Positions 27,283 to 34,773 of a stretch of 64,000 nt of DNA are shown here, in pieces. Within the stretch, counting starts at the first letter, position 1; each line of letters starts with the position of its first letter. The DNA lies in the NCBI GenBank assembly GCA_026421185.1, contig JAPKCH010000001.1:1-64000 (forward strand), in the 5' to 3' direction. Position numbers and translations under genes: made by a program. The DNA comes from Dehalococcoidia bacterium (GTDB lineage Bacteria; Chloroflexota; Dehalococcoidia; Lucifugimonadales; Lucifugimonadaceae). Under the pieces are notes generated by a model. The model saw only the letters and a program-made list of their open reading frames with translations, searched no databases and was not told the DNA's origin.

Positions 27283-28398
27283 TCATGAAAGCGTTGCTAC
27301 TTTGTGCGCGGCTATCCACTCTTCATCAAGTTCTATTCCTAGTCCAGGTCCCGTCGGAGCATCGAGATTGCCGTTTTCATTGATCTGCAATTGTTCGGTA
27401 ACTCCCCACTGATGAACTTCTTTCGGTAGCCAGTATTCGAAATATGTGCAGTTCATCGAAGACATGATCACGTGAAGATTGGCGGCGTTCAGTGCCGAGT
27501 TTCCAGCGAGACCAACTTCGCAGATCTTGTGAAATCCTTCTACCAGAGCCATTTGCTTTTTCAATCCGGTGATTCCGATTTTTCTCACGGTTCCACGAAT
27601 TAGTCGAACGGCGTTCTGCTGTAGGAAACTGGCGGCTTCGTGAAAGAGGAATCCGGTCGTGTCGCTCATATTCAACGGGGTTTCAAGTCGATTGGTTAGT
27701 TCCTTGATCGACTCGATATCGTCCGCGGGAATCGGGTCTTCATACCAAAAGTAATCATGAGCATCGAGAGCATGCCCAACGTAAAGTGCTTCACGGAATG
27801 TGTACCCGTGGTTACGGTCGAGCATCAGCGTCATCTCTTCACCGACAGCCTCACGCACTTTCGCAGCAGCGATTGCTGCTTGCTTGTAGTGAAGTGGACC
27901 GGGGTGGATTTTGTATGCCCTGAATCCTTCTTCTTTTAGTTGAAGAGCTTCCTCGACGAATCCTTCAACTGTTCCGTGTCGAGGCGGGTACGTGGCATAT
28001 AAAGGAACTTCGGTACGGGCGGTTCCAAGTAATTTATGAATCGGTTGCCCTGCGGCTTTACCTTCGATGTCCCACAATGCCACATCTAATGGAGCCCAGA
28101 CTGGTTCGATAACCGATCCATGCCCGGCGATAACTCCCAACTGACTCCAAAGCCATTCGCGGTCTGATGAATCACGGCCCATCATGGCTGGCTTAAGAAT
28201 CTCGATAATTAATTCCATCCGTTGTGATGAGTCTGCACCTTGATCTCCGACGAAAGCGTGACCTTCGATACCGATATCAGTCTGAACTCGCAGCACTCCC
28301 TGCTTAGTAGTGCCGCCAAGGTCGGCTCGTTCGTCTTGTACACGTACGGAAGGCGTGTGTCGCTCGATTACATCGATGGTGATGTCAGTGATTTTCAT
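27283..28398 (-). CDS. mandelate racemase / muconate lactonizing enzyme family protein
   Basis: A 371-residue enolase-superfamily member. The cap domain shows GVLRVQTDIGIEGHAFVG and VWAPLDVALWDIEGKAAG. Barrel ligands are the Asp in LMLDRNHGY, the Glu in YFWYEDPIP, and an Asp in NMSDTTG where the third ligand is usually Glu. VRLIRGTVRKIGITG follows and the terminal strand is CEVGLAGNSALNAANLH. No canonical catalytic His of the rhamnonate or galactonate types is obvious, so the reaction is uncertain (dehydratase or epimerase). It heads a minus-strand unit with the small membrane protein and MFS transporter. Start ATG. Confidence 0.8.
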   Translation of the reverse strand: MKITDITIDVIERHTPSVRVQDERADLGGTTKQGVLRVQTDIGIEGHAFVGDQGADSSQRMELIIEILKPAMMGRDSSDREWLWSQLGVIAGHGSVIEPVWAPLDVALWDIEGKAAGQPIHKLLGTARTEVPLYATYPPRHGTVEGFVEEALQLKEEGFRAYKIHPGPLHYKQAAIAAAKVREAVGEEMTLMLDRNHGYTFREALYVGHALDAHDYFWYEDPIPADDIESIKELTNRLETPLNMSDTTGFLFHEAASFLQQNAVRLIRGTVRKIGITGLKKQMALVEGFHKICEVGLAGNSALNAANLHVIMSSMNCTYFEYWLPKEVHQWGVTEQLQINENGNLDAPTGPGLGIELDEEWIAAHKVATLS

Positions 28399-28586
28399 AT
28401 TTGCGCCAGATATATTTGTGAAGGAACTATTAGTTCGAAATGTGTGCGTTCGAAATATCCAAACTGGATACTACATGGGAGGTTCAGACCATGCCGCAAT
28501 AGGACTTTTCTTCTAGACGACTTGCAACTTACACGCTTAAGGGCACGGGTAAGCTTCCGAGAGAATTGAAAGACCAATTACTCCAC

Positions 28587-28627
28587 CGTAACTTTAATAA
28601 GTTACGTCAGTTGCGGCTAATACCGCA
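28587..28627. other. two tandem hairpins between divergent genes
   Basis: CGTAACTT-TAAT-AAGTTACG (28587-28606) is a perfect eight-base stem with a four-base loop. TGCGG-CTAATA-CCGCA (28612-28627) follows six bases on. They lie in the gap 28399-28790 between an enolase-superfamily gene (-) and a hypothetical gene (+) and may be operators or transcript leaders. A possible decayed fragment ending at 28516 (GGSDHAAIGLFF) is in the same gap but too short to assign. Confidence 0.35.
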
Positions 28628-28790
28628 GCATATGCATACATATAGATCAGTCGACAGATGATCGACGTATCCACACGCTGATGACCCATCTCGGCAAAAC
28701 CGGTAAGACGGGCAAACTAACTCGCAGAGCTTTTGTTGCTGATCAGGTTGGCCAGAAAATGATTAAAATTGATCCACACCTCGGAGAGTT

Positions 28791-29216
28791 GTGGCTATCA
28801 GTAAAGAAAAAGATGGACTTTTTATGGAGTTTGATAGGTATCAAGACCTTATCGAAAACATGAAGCGCCATGCTGAGGGCATCACGTTCGAGTTCGAACA
28901 GGCAAAAGAAGATCTGCTAAATCAGAATCCATATGCCGACGCGGCTCTATTTGATAAAGACCTTAAAGTCTCTCTAATTGACCTTGATGATGATTGGATA
29001 AACGCATTGGCAAATATCGATGCCGTGAAGCTGACTATTCCAGTCAAACGCACAACAATGCGAGGCGTTGAAAATGAGCGAATAGCAGATTATGCATCGT
29101 ATTTAGTAATTGGTGGATTCTATAACCCCCCGATCTACTCAGAAAAAAGCAGCTTAACGTCGGACTTATCGAGACGATATTCTGTTCACAACACGCATCT
29201 CATAGAGCTAATCTAA
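28791..29216 (+). CDS. hypothetical protein
   Basis: A 141-residue cytoplasmic protein, acidic in its first half (NMKRHAEGITFEFEQAKEDL, then LIDLDDDW) and mixed in its second half. The GTG start is five bases after GGAGAG, a good ribosome binding site; an ATG 11 codons later is possible. A terminator hairpin follows its stop directly, which supports a real, separately transcribed gene. No domain, membrane segment or signal peptide is seen and I recognise no family. Confidence 0.6.
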   Translation: MAISKEKDGLFMEFDRYQDLIENMKRHAEGITFEFEQAKEDLLNQNPYADAALFDKDLKVSLIDLDDDWINALANIDAVKLTIPVKRTTMRGVENERIADYASYLVIGGFYNPPIYSEKSSLTSDLSRRYSVHNTHLIELI

Positions 29217-29247
29217 CGACACTTATTTTTAGATGTCGTTTTCTTTT
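29215..29247 (+). terminator. rho-independent terminator after the hypothetical gene
   Basis: AACGACA (29215-29221) and TGTCGTT (29234-29240) form a stem, followed by TTCTTTT. The hairpin begins inside the stop codon and ends just before the ribosome binding site of the next gene. Confidence 0.7.
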
Positions 29248-29258
29248 GGGAGGATTAG

Positions 29259-30659
29259 TTGGCGAGCAGTATCGAATTAGCGGCGCTTGAACCGAAAATT
29301 TCTGAACTCGTTTTAGCTTCAATGAAGCAGGACGATGTTCCGGGGATTTCAGTCGGAATCGTTCGTGGAGACTCACTTGATGGGTACCTGTCGTTCGGTA
29401 CTCAGACCATCGGTGAAGACAAGCCGCCGACCAAGCAGACGATCTCCAGAGTTGCGTCGATTACCAAAACTTTTACGGGTACGGCGATCTTGCAATTGCG
29501 AGATTTGGGTCAGCTAGAGCTCGACGATCCGTTGCTAGTTCACATGCCAGATTTCACGATTGCAAACGCATTGCGTGGGACACTGGAGGGTGTAACACTT
29601 CGACGGCTTATGACGCACTACTCAGGCTTGCGTACTGAACATCCGCTGACCGACTGGAATGCTCCTTCATTCCCAACCAGTGAAGAGCTTCTCGATAACC
29701 TCGCTGATATCGATGTGGTCATTCCTCAAGACAGCCAGTGGAAGTATTCGAACCTCGCGGTTGGTCTGCTTGGCCAAATCGTGGAACAGATCAGTGGCAT
29801 GCCATACGAACGATATATTTACGAAGAAATTACCGGACCGCTTGGTCTCACGAATACTAGACTTGAACTAGATTCAGCTCAGTCTGAACTCAAAGCTACC
29901 GGTTACAGCCACCCTCTTCCAGGTTCAAACGATTTACGGGTGGCTCCGTACGCTTCGCTTCGTGGAATTTCGGCTGCTGGCCAGCTTCATTCCAATGTCG
30001 TAGATCTCGCTAAATGGATGTCGTTCCAGTTTTCATCAGGGCGCACCACTCACCCAAGTAAAGTTCTTTCAGCTTCCACCCTCGCCGAAATGCACCGACC
30101 TGTTTACATGTCGAACGATTGGACCAATGGTCAGGCGCTGTCATGGCGAATGAACCGGCGTGACGATCTTGTACTGCATTCTCACGGTGGTGGAATTCAG
30201 GGTTACGCCTCAAACATGGTGTTTAGCGTGATGGCGCAAACTGGAGTCGTGGTGTTGGCAAATATTTGGCCAGCACCAACACCGTATGCACTAGCTCAAG
30301 AAATTGCTGAACTAGTGATTCGTGAACTAGGACCACTTGCTGAATCGAACGAATCCAATCTGGTTACGGTTTCAGAAGAAGACTCAGACGCATTCATCGG
30401 TAGGTACTGGGCTGAACCCGGTGTATATGTTGATGTTGTTTACAACGAGAACGGATTTAGTCTGGGATCGCCACGTGACGGAGATTACACATTGCATGGT
30501 CCGGCCGGTCTAGCCAGTGATCCTTCGGTAAATGATGCCAATTCCTTCCGCACAGTAGGTGGGCGTGGCGCTGGTGAGCTGGCTGAATTTGTATCTAATG
30601 CAAGCAGAAAAGCTGAATCGTTCCGACTTGGCGGATTCCTTTACAAGCGGGTCGACTAA
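29259..30659 (+). CDS. serine hydrolase, class C beta-lactamase / penicillin-binding protein-like
   Basis: A 466-residue serine hydrolase of the beta-lactamase class C (PF00144) family. The active-site motif SxxK is Ser67-Ile-Thr-Lys70 (VASITKTF), the second motif is YSN in WKYSNLAVG, and the third is HSHGGGIQG. A C-terminal domain of about 110 residues (from AFIGRYWAEPG) resembles the lipocalin-like tail of peptidases and esterases of this group. No signal peptide is visible, so it acts in the cytoplasm, probably as a D-amino peptidase or esterase rather than a resistance enzyme. Start is TTG, five bases after GGGAGG. It forms a unit with the DUF885 gene, 24 bases on. Confidence 0.83.
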   Translation: MASSIELAALEPKISELVLASMKQDDVPGISVGIVRGDSLDGYLSFGTQTIGEDKPPTKQTISRVASITKTFTGTAILQLRDLGQLELDDPLLVHMPDFTIANALRGTLEGVTLRRLMTHYSGLRTEHPLTDWNAPSFPTSEELLDNLADIDVVIPQDSQWKYSNLAVGLLGQIVEQISGMPYERYIYEEITGPLGLTNTRLELDSAQSELKATGYSHPLPGSNDLRVAPYASLRGISAAGQLHSNVVDLAKWMSFQFSSGRTTHPSKVLSASTLAEMHRPVYMSNDWTNGQALSWRMNRRDDLVLHSHGGGIQGYASNMVFSVMAQTGVVVLANIWPAPTPYALAQEIAELVIRELGPLAESNESNLVTVSEEDSDAFIGRYWAEPGVYVDVVYNENGFSLGSPRDGDYTLHGPAGLASDPSVNDANSFRTVGGRGAGELAEFVSNASRKAESFRLGGFLYKRVD

Positions 30660-30683
30660 AGCGATCACGGAGAATTATTAAAC

Positions 30684-32354
30684 ATGGCTGGAGTATTCGA
30701 AATCGCTGACCGGTTTATCGATACCGTTGCGAAACATCACCCGCTATCGGCGACCCATATGGGAGTGAAAGGCTTCGATCATTTGATGGCCGATTACTCT
30801 CCCGAGGCATGTGAATCGTTTCATAGCGACGTACTCTCAGCGATGAAAAACATGGAAGCTGCCATTCCTGCCGACGAGCGTGAACGATTGTGTAAAGACA
30901 CGTTCATTGACCAAGTCTCACTTTCAGTTGAGCAGTACGAATCACGAGAACATCTGCGGGACATGAACGTTCTCTTTTCGCCTGTGCAGAGCGTTCGCTC
31001 GATTTTCGACCTGATGCCTCAGGATTCAGTCGAAGCGTGGGAGAACATTGCCTCACGAATGGAGAAGATTGGCGATTCTCTTGCCGGTTATCGACAAACG
31101 CTCAATATCGGCAGGGTAGAAGGATTTGTGACTTCTGAGCGACAGGTAAAAGGAACTGCAGAACAGTGTGAAGCTTGGGCGGGTGGTGGCGACAGTTCAC
31201 CGTTCTTCGACTCTTTAGTAAACGCACTTGCGGCTTCTGATATCAATGACGATTCGCTTAGTGCCAGAATCGAAGACGCTGCAGCGATGGCGACCGAAGC
31301 CTACGATCAGATGGGCGAATACCTGCGCTACACATATCTACCCGACGCTAGTTCAATCGATGGGGTGGGGCGAGATCGATACGCGCTTTCGGCTAAGGGA
31401 TATCTTGGAGCAAACATCGATCCTAAGGAAACCTACGATTGGGGCTGGGAGCAGCTTGAGTGGGTACGGTCGGAAATGACCAAAACTGCGGAATTGATTA
31501 AGCCGGGAGCTTCGATTGATGAGGCTGTTGAACTTCTCGAAACCGATCCTGAGAAGATGATCAAAGGCGAAGATGAATTTCGTCAGTGGATGCAAAATCT
31601 TCAAGACAAAACTATCGAGGAAATGGACGGCGTCCACTTCGATATTTTCGATCCTGTGCGCAAAATCGAAGCGTTAATTTCACCTCCGGGTGGTGCGCTT
31701 GCGATGTACTACACTGGGCCGTCAGAAGACTTCTCCCGACCGGGTCGCACGTGGTATCCAACCGGTGGCAAAACAGAATTTCCTATCTGGCGTGAAGTAT
31801 CCATTGCCTACCACGAAGGCGTGCCGGGGCATCATTTTCAAATAGCAACCAATGTGGCCATGACTGAGGATTTGTCGAGATTCCAGCGATTGCTTGCTGG
31901 CACTTCAGGGCATGCTGAAGGCTGGGCGTTGTACGCCGAACGGCTCATGGGTGAGCTTGGTTACTTGGAGAATCCCGATTACTACATGGGGATGCTTGAG
32001 GCACAGGCACTACGAAGCGTGCGAGTGATCGTCGATATTGGAATGCATCTTGGTTTGAAAATTCCGAAGTATTCAGAATTTCATCCCGGCGAAGTGTGGA
32101 ACGGCGATCTAGCGCTCGAGTTCATGAAAGAACGAGTTCACTTCCCTGCAGATTTCATTGCGTCAGAGGTCGACAGGTATCTTGGAATACCGGGCCAAGC
32201 AATCAGTTATAAAGTCGGTGAGCGGGCGTGGTTAGAAGCTCGTGAATCGGCAAAGAAGTCGGCTGGCGCAGATTTTGATTTGAAGGAATGGCACAACAAA
32301 GCCTTGAAGCTTGGACCTATGGGCCTCGCTCAGATGAAACGAGAACTGACTTAG
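30684..32354 (+). CDS. DUF885 domain protein, putative zinc carboxypeptidase
   Basis: A 556-residue protein filling the DUF885 family. The family's zinc site is recognisable in AYHEGVPGHHFQ (HExxH variant) with downstream GHAEGWALYAE carrying the third ligand, as in M2/M32-like gluzincins. FDLMPQDSVEAWE, YYTGPSEDFSRPG and SYKVGERAWLEARE are typical family segments. No signal peptide is seen. It follows the serine hydrolase in the same unit, pointing to peptide or amide breakdown. The substrate is unknown; some relatives are carboxypeptidases. Confidence 0.82.
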   Translation: MAGVFEIADRFIDTVAKHHPLSATHMGVKGFDHLMADYSPEACESFHSDVLSAMKNMEAAIPADERERLCKDTFIDQVSLSVEQYESREHLRDMNVLFSPVQSVRSIFDLMPQDSVEAWENIASRMEKIGDSLAGYRQTLNIGRVEGFVTSERQVKGTAEQCEAWAGGGDSSPFFDSLVNALAASDINDDSLSARIEDAAAMATEAYDQMGEYLRYTYLPDASSIDGVGRDRYALSAKGYLGANIDPKETYDWGWEQLEWVRSEMTKTAELIKPGASIDEAVELLETDPEKMIKGEDEFRQWMQNLQDKTIEEMDGVHFDIFDPVRKIEALISPPGGALAMYYTGPSEDFSRPGRTWYPTGGKTEFPIWREVSIAYHEGVPGHHFQIATNVAMTEDLSRFQRLLAGTSGHAEGWALYAERLMGELGYLENPDYYMGMLEAQALRSVRVIVDIGMHLGLKIPKYSEFHPGEVWNGDLALEFMKERVHFPADFIASEVDRYLGIPGQAISYKVGERAWLEARESAKKSAGADFDLKEWHNKALKLGPMGLAQMKRELT

Positions 32355-32467
32355 GTGATTGGGTTCGAATCTGCTGAAAGTTTCTGGGGGCAAGCAGCAT
32401 CGAATAACTGAGACAGTGAATTCAGATCTTTGTGGTCTTTTATTCATGTGTCTCTCGACTCTAATGA

Positions 32468-32773
32468 ATGAGGATAAATTTGCAACTACTGATCACTGAT
32501 GCTGCTAAAGCGCATTTGAAGAGTCGAGATAGACCCGTAGCTCTCGATTACTTAGCCGGACTCGGCTGAGGCGGTCACGCCTCGGTGTCGGTCGACACCT
32601 ACGCAAAGAAAGCCAATAAATCGGCATACCAATTGGTCAAAGAGAAGGGTGTCGAGATTCTCGTATCGAATAATCTCGCATCAAAAGCGGCTGCAATCTT
32701 AGTGGAGCAGAAGAAATTCCTATTCTTCAAATGGATAACGGTCAGGGCACAGCTCTACGATCACGCCAGCTGA
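32468..32773 (+). CDS. probable selenoprotein, HesB-like (CC/Se motif family), in-frame TGA at codon 34
   Basis: From ATG 32468 the frame reads about 101 codons to TGA 32771, interrupted by a TGA at 32567-32569 (codon 34). Both sides belong to one protein: before it LLITDAAKAHL and VALDYLAGLG, after it GGHASVSV, KEKGVEILVSNNLASKAA and KFLFFKWITVRAQ. This order matches what I recall of the small HesB-like family whose active site is Cys-Cys or Cys-Sec followed by Gly-Gly; here the Sec position is preceded by Gly, not Cys. Two perfect hairpins start at the TGA, the second with apical loop GGTC, as expected of a bacterial SECIS. A terminator follows 52 bases after the stop. The alternative is a nonsense mutation. 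Function is unknown; a redox or metal role is likely. Confidence 0.6.
32568..32599 (+). promoter_or_regulatory. candidate bacterial SECIS element
   Basis: Starting within the in-frame TGA, GAGGCG-GTCA-CGCCTC (32568-32583) is a six-base perfect stem. Directly after it, GGTGTC-GGTC-GACACC (32584-32599) is a second six-base stem with a GGTC tetraloop 21-24 bases after the TGA. The E. coli fdhF SECIS also places an upper stem with loop GGUCU shortly after its UGA. Both stems are in coding sequence, so perfect pairing is unlikely by chance. Confidence 0.55.
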
Positions 32774-32824
32774 AGTCACGGATAACAAGTCTGGCCGTGT
32801 GCCGGAAGTAAACAAACAAAAAAA

Positions 32825-32858
32825 CTCCGGTCGGTATCGACAGCGGCTGGAGATTTTT
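32825..32858 (+). terminator. rho-independent terminator after the selenoprotein-like gene
   Basis: CTCCGGTCG (32825-32833) pairs with CGGCTGGAG (32844-32852) using two G-T wobbles, and ATTTTTT follows. Confidence 0.7.
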
Positions 32859-32883
32859 TAGTTGATCCATTCGAACGTTCTTA

Positions 32884-33039
32884 TTAGAACGATACGTAGA
32901 GTCCAGCGACTCCTAGGCTGAAGATGATGTGAACTACTAGTGCGCCCATTGCGGTAGGCGTACCGAGCTTGAAGGCGAAGAATCCGGCAGATTCGATGTC
33001 TCCATTTTTAATACCTCGGTGAATGGATGAACTGATCAT
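32884..33039 (-). CDS. small membrane protein (51 aa, hypothetical)
   Basis: An ATG at 33039 opens a 51-codon frame. After a polar start (HRGIKNGDIESAGF) comes one long hydrophobic stretch (GTPTAMGALVVHIIFSLGVA and on), so a single-pass membrane peptide. Its ATG overlaps the stop of the ORF upstream by four bases (ATGA), the usual coupling geometry. It is too short for routine gene calls but reads clearly as protein. Family unknown. It ends close to the terminator of the selenoprotein-like gene, which it faces. Confidence 0.5.
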   Translation of the reverse strand: MISSSIHRGIKNGDIESAGFFAFKLGTPTAMGALVVHIIFSLGVAGLYVSF

Positions 33040-33203
33040 TCCGAGTTGACGGTTCCGACGTACCCGTTGTCATGCTCACGAATGTCTACACGGCGCTGAA
33101 TCTTGGCTCCAACATACTCAGCAGGAATTTCGCCGATCTGATCGAAACGCCGACGAGCAGCGTCGTAATCAAAAGTCAGAGTTCATCGTTTATAAGACGC
33201 CAT
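33036..33203 (-). CDS. small ORF with in-frame TGA at codon 7, or truncated gene (hypothetical)
   Basis: After a TGA at 33185-33183 the frame gives 48 protein-like codons (FDYDAARRRFDQIGEIPAEY, then GAKIQRRVDIREHDNGYVG) ending in a stop that overlaps the next ATG by four bases. No standard start codon exists after the TGA except CTG; the nearest in-frame ATG (33203) lies six codons before it. Either the gene is broken, it starts at CTG, or the TGA is read through. It lies 46 bases after the MBL hydrolase on the same strand. No SECIS-like GGT loop is obvious after this TGA. Confidence 0.4.
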
Positions 33204-33249
33204 GACATACGGACTAGTTGCCGCACAAAGAAATAGTGCCAATGGCATC

Positions 33250-34113
33250 TTAAACGTCGATGGCCATTAGTTCTTCGGAAAATATGACCTGACCGCTGAA
33301 AGCTTCCCGAATGTCGCCGATACCCTTTTCGAGCGGACCGTGAGAGGCAATGTGAGCACCCATGTGCACAAGAATAAGCTTCTTCACTCCAGCCTCTTCA
33401 GCCATACGCGCTGCACCCGTAGTGCCGCACTGGCCCGGAGATTCACCGTCGGCGTCCATGCATTCCTGGTCATCCCAGCACATGGAAATAAGTACGTCAG
33501 CACCTTTAGCCAGATCGATGATCGACTGACAAGGCTGTGTGTCGCCAGTGAATACCACCGACTTACCTGACTTCGTTTCGATTCGGTAAGCAAGGGAGTC
33601 GAGATACGGCTGAACGTGTTCAGCGTTCGCTGATGTAACTTCCCAGTTTTTCGCAGTGTGAACTGTTCCGACACCAACGTCACGTGACCATATCTTTGGC
33701 GCACGTCGTGGAAGCACTCCGCCACGGTTCACGTAGACCTTCTGAGAAAGTGGGTGAAGGATGCGCGCTTTCCAGTCGTGAGAGAAAATTCCGTTCTCGC
33801 CAATAATGCCTTCAGTAATTTTCTCGGTAAGAGTTGGACCGAATACCTTTAGCTGATTTTCCTTGCCGATCGATTGGTCGAATCGCGTCAGGAGGAAGCA
33901 CGGGTAGTCGATATCGTGATCGAAGTGGTGGTGAGTGAAGAAAATATAGTCGATATCGGTCGGCCAGAGTCCGGACTGGACGAGCTTGGCGGTCGCTGCA
34001 GGACCACAGTCGAACATGATCTTTTCGCCCTCGATTTCGAGAACGTAAGCGGAGCCAAATCGGGTAGGAGTTGGGGTTGGTGTACCCGCTCCCAGAATGT
34101 AGAGCCTTGCCAT
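33250..34113 (-). CDS. MBL fold metallo-hydrolase, RNase Z-like
   Basis: About 287 residues of the RNase Z/arylsulfatase-like MBL group. LYILGAGTPTPTP opens the fold, the zinc motif is FFTHHHFDHDIDYP (full HxHxDH), and further ligands appear in VVFTGDTQP (Asp) and KLILVHMGAHI (His). The substrate pocket region (WKARILHPLSQ) is not tRNase-like, so I would not call this a tRNA 3'-processing enzyme; a small-molecule ester or lactone is more likely. The ATG at 34113, nine bases after GGAGG, is preferred to an upstream frame open to 34242. Two small ORFs follow on the same strand. Confidence 0.8.
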   Translation of the reverse strand: MARLYILGAGTPTPTPTRFGSAYVLEIEGEKIMFDCGPAATAKLVQSGLWPTDIDYIFFTHHHFDHDIDYPCFLLTRFDQSIGKENQLKVFGPTLTEKITEGIIGENGIFSHDWKARILHPLSQKVYVNRGGVLPRRAPKIWSRDVGVGTVHTAKNWEVTSANAEHVQPYLDSLAYRIETKSGKSVVFTGDTQPCQSIIDLAKGADVLISMCWDDQECMDADGESPGQCGTTGAARMAEEAGVKKLILVHMGAHIASHGPLEKGIGDIREAFSGQVIFSEELMAIDV

Positions 34114-34399
34114 TCGATATTGCCTCCGAGGTTCAGCAAATGATTCGATATTCGATCGATCACTGGATTTAAGATGATTTCTTGAGGGAAAGGATATTCC
34201 TGCCCCACTTTGCCTACTTCGCAAGTTGTGGACAGAAGTCACAAAATTTCGAGATACAAAATTCGTGAAAACTCGTGATAAATATACCTACAACGATTTA
34301 GCCGTTACCGGGTAGGATGCCGCCCGTTCGGTACATGCGTATATGCGTGTGTTACTTCAAACAACACGGTGTCCGCCGTGATTTTATGGAGGCGTTACG

Positions 34400-34708
34400 G
34401 TGCTTTATTTTAAATCTTGCTTACGTTGCAAAGACGGTACGGTGGAGCTTGGCTCCGACAATTTCGGGTCGTTCTTGAGTTGTCTTACATGCGGCTACAC
34501 GATCAATTCTCGCTCTATTAGGGCGAACGGTTCGATCCAACAGCCAACCACGTTGGATGAAGATGTTGTGATGGCCCCTGAACTGAACCCTGTGGCAGTT
34601 CTCGGTGATACCGACGAAGCATCATCGGAATACGACGCTGATGTATTCGAAGAAAACTTGGATGAAATCGAAGCTGAAGTAGTAGAGCTAGAACAAGCCG
34701 CTATTTAG
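34400..34708 (+). CDS. small zinc-ribbon-like protein with acidic tail (hypothetical)
   Basis: A 102-residue protein. Its first 40 residues carry CLRC and CLTC pairs spaced as in a zinc ribbon (SCLRCKDGTV, then LSCLTCGYTI). Its last 40 residues are strongly acidic (YDADVFEENLDEIEAEV). The GTG start has a good GGAGG about seven bases upstream. Zinc ribbons with acidic tails occur in transcription-associated and nucleic-acid-binding proteins, but no family is recognised. It is monocistronic and convergent with the Ldh2 pair. Confidence 0.65.
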   Translation: MLYFKSCLRCKDGTVELGSDNFGSFLSCLTCGYTINSRSIRANGSIQQPTTLDEDVVMAPELNPVAVLGDTDEASSEYDADVFEENLDEIEAEVVELEQAAI

Positions 34709-34773
34709 GCGTTAACACTTGGCGATATTCTGACTTGGTCCTTCTCGACAAAGAGAAGATTAAGTCGGATCGA

